A DNA stretch of 7,693 bases, from positions 1-7,693 of the forward strand of contig JAOPZQ010000650.1 of NCBI GenBank assembly GCA_025964075.1. The letters are read 5' to 3'. The notes under the pieces were generated by a model that had not been told where the DNA came from, searched no databases, and saw nothing but the letters and a program-made list of their open reading frames with translations. This document shows, piece by piece, positions 7,276-7,693 of the stretch (positions are counted from its first letter, which is position 1; the number at the start of each line of letters is the position of its first letter). Position numbers and translations under genes: made by a program. This DNA is from Solirubrobacterales bacterium. GTDB lineage: Bacteria; Actinomycetota; Thermoleophilia; Solirubrobacterales; Solirubrobacteraceae.

Positions 7276-7621
7276 CCGACCGGTCCATGACGGGGCGGAC
7301 CTCGACGCGCCCGTAGCGGATCAGCGGGATCCGCTTGGCCACGGCCAGCGCCTGATCGAGGTTCTCGGCCTCAACCAGGTAGTAGCCGGCGAGCGCCTCC
7401 TTGGTGATCGCGAACGGGCCGTCCGTGAGCTCCGTCTCGCCGGAGCTCGCGCTGGCGGTCGTGGCGGTCGTGGTCGGGTGCAGGCGGCCGGCCGCGGCCA
7501 ACAACCCGGCCTCCTCGAGGCTCCGGTTCAGCTCCACCCAAATCGGGATCTCGGCCTCGCGCTCTGCGAGCTCCTCGCCTTCGGGCTCGGTGGCATACAG
7601 CAACAGCATGTACCGGGACAT
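7268..7621 (-). CDS. DGPF/YCII-family protein (117 aa)
   Basis: Small single-domain protein of the YCII-related DGPF family (ferredoxin-like fold), commonly encoded next to ECF42 sigma factors and known as a target of them in Streptomyces. Its biochemical role is not established. It begins MSRYMLLLYA, the usual first strand. The signature DGPF is at residues 67-70, followed by TKE and GYYLVEA, and the last strand is GRVEVRPV. Two ATG codons lie in tandem (7624 and 7621). I choose 7621 because GGAGG on the minus strand ends 4 nt before it, whereas it abuts the upstream ATG; the latter would add one Met. The loop before DGPF is Thr/Ala/Ser-rich and includes a 9-bp tandem duplication. It is the first gene of the operon, and its stop overlaps the sigma start. 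Confidence 0.9.
   Translation of the reverse strand: MSRYMLLLYATEPEGEELAEREAEIPIWVELNRSLEEAGLLAAAGRLHPTTTATTASASSGETELTDGPFAITKEALAGYYLVEAENLDQALAVAKRIPLIRYGRVEVRPVMDRSVE
7454..7471 (-). repeat. Two tandem copies of a 9-bp unit inside the DGPF gene
   Basis: GGCGGTCGT occurs twice back to back on the plus strand (7454-7462, 7463-7471), giving Thr-Thr-Ala twice on the coding strand, in the loop before the DGPF motif. This looks like a small in-frame slippage duplication that lengthens the loop by three residues. Confidence 0.55.
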
Positions 7622-7624
7622 CAT

Positions 7625-7630
7625 CCCTCC
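7625..7630 (-). promoter_or_regulatory. Shine-Dalgarno sequence of the DGPF gene
   Basis: GGAGGG on the minus strand is a near-perfect ribosome-binding site. It directly abuts ATG 7624 and leaves 4 nt between GGAGG and ATG 7621, so it favours the second ATG as the start. Confidence 0.75.
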
Positions 7631-7633
7631 ATC

Positions 7634-7646
7634 TTGACTTTGTCAA
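7634..7646. promoter_or_regulatory. 13-bp perfect palindrome, possible operator
   Basis: TTGAC-AAA-GTCAA (minus-strand reading) is a perfect 5-bp inverted repeat around three A residues. It is AT-rich against very GC-rich surroundings and lies 3 bases upstream of the Shine-Dalgarno of the DGPF-sigma operon. The size and position fit a repressor operator overlapping the transcription start or 5' leader. It also contains TTGACA, the consensus -35 of a housekeeping promoter, but no convincing -10 lies 16-18 bases downstream. The binding protein is unknown. Confidence 0.45.
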
Positions 7647-7647
7647 T

Positions 7648-7676
7648 ACGACGCAGCGTGGCCGCGAAATTGAACA
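7648..7676 (-). promoter_or_regulatory. Candidate ECF-type promoter for the DGPF-sigma operon
   Basis: On the minus strand TGTTCA (7676-7671) and CGTCGT (7653-7648) are separated by 17 bases. CGTC is a common -10 core for ECF sigma factors. From memory, ECF42 promoters have a -35 near TGTCGA, which the -35 here matches only partly. The element lies just upstream of the palindrome and about 25 bases before the start codon. If real, the sigma factor would drive its own operon. The match is weak and could be chance. Confidence 0.25.
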
Positions 7677-7693
7677 CCCGTCGTCGAGCCGAA

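Noticed and set aside
4624..7290. An 888-codon open frame on the + strand running across the last mce gene and antisense to the sigma factor
   Set aside because: It is Arg/Ala/Pro-rich with no recognisable domain and spans two convergent real genes. Long open shadow frames are expected at this GC content.
7625..7646. TTGACA as the -35 of a housekeeping promoter for the DGPF gene
   Set aside because: The base hexamer 17 positions downstream is TGATGT, within the start codons, and is a poor -10. The TTGACA is better explained as half of the palindrome.

Overview
This is high-GC DNA with tightly packed genes. The pattern suggests an actinobacterium, most likely of the Thermoleophilia/Solirubrobacterales type: strong G/C preference at third codon positions, GTG and TTG starts, stop/start overlaps, an actinobacterial multi-gene mce cluster, and an ECF42 sigma factor paired with a DGPF protein. 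The taxonomic call is inference from gene content and style. No rRNA, tRNA, CRISPR array or mobile-element gene is visible.

Positions 1-6010 (+ strand) are the distal part of an mce (MCE/MlaD-type) lipid-transport operon. The window opens inside the 3' end of a gene with a low-complexity C-terminus, probably another Mce protein. Four complete Mce-family proteins follow (505, 537, 437 and 481 aa). Each has an N-terminal membrane anchor, one MCE domain and a long helical region, then a C-terminal tail with a pair of cysteines. The genes are joined by GTGA, ATGA, GTGA and TGATG stop/start overlaps, so they are almost certainly one translationally coupled transcript. By analogy with known Mce systems the proteins should assemble into one hetero-oligomeric ring and needle that carries a hydrophobic substrate across the envelope. 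The MlaE/YrbE permeases and the MlaF/Mkl ATPase would lie upstream of the window or elsewhere. The substrate cannot be read from the sequence.

Positions 6013-6035 hold a short palindrome flanked by A and T runs between two convergent genes. It looks like a bidirectional terminator, and the stop codon of the minus-strand gene lies inside it.

Positions 6022-7621 (- strand) are a two-gene regulatory operon: a DGPF/YCII-family small protein followed, with overlap, by an ECF42-type sigma factor with a long C-terminal extension. Upstream of it (7625-7693) are a Shine-Dalgarno sequence, a perfect 13-bp AT-rich palindrome (possible operator) and a weak ECF-like promoter candidate. Nothing in the sequence links this regulatory pair functionally to the mce operon; the two are convergent.

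I see no clearly undescribed system. The most useful leads are the ECF42/DGPF control region, the terminator palindrome that supplies the sigma factor's last codons, and the paired cysteines conserved across the otherwise divergent Mce paralogues.
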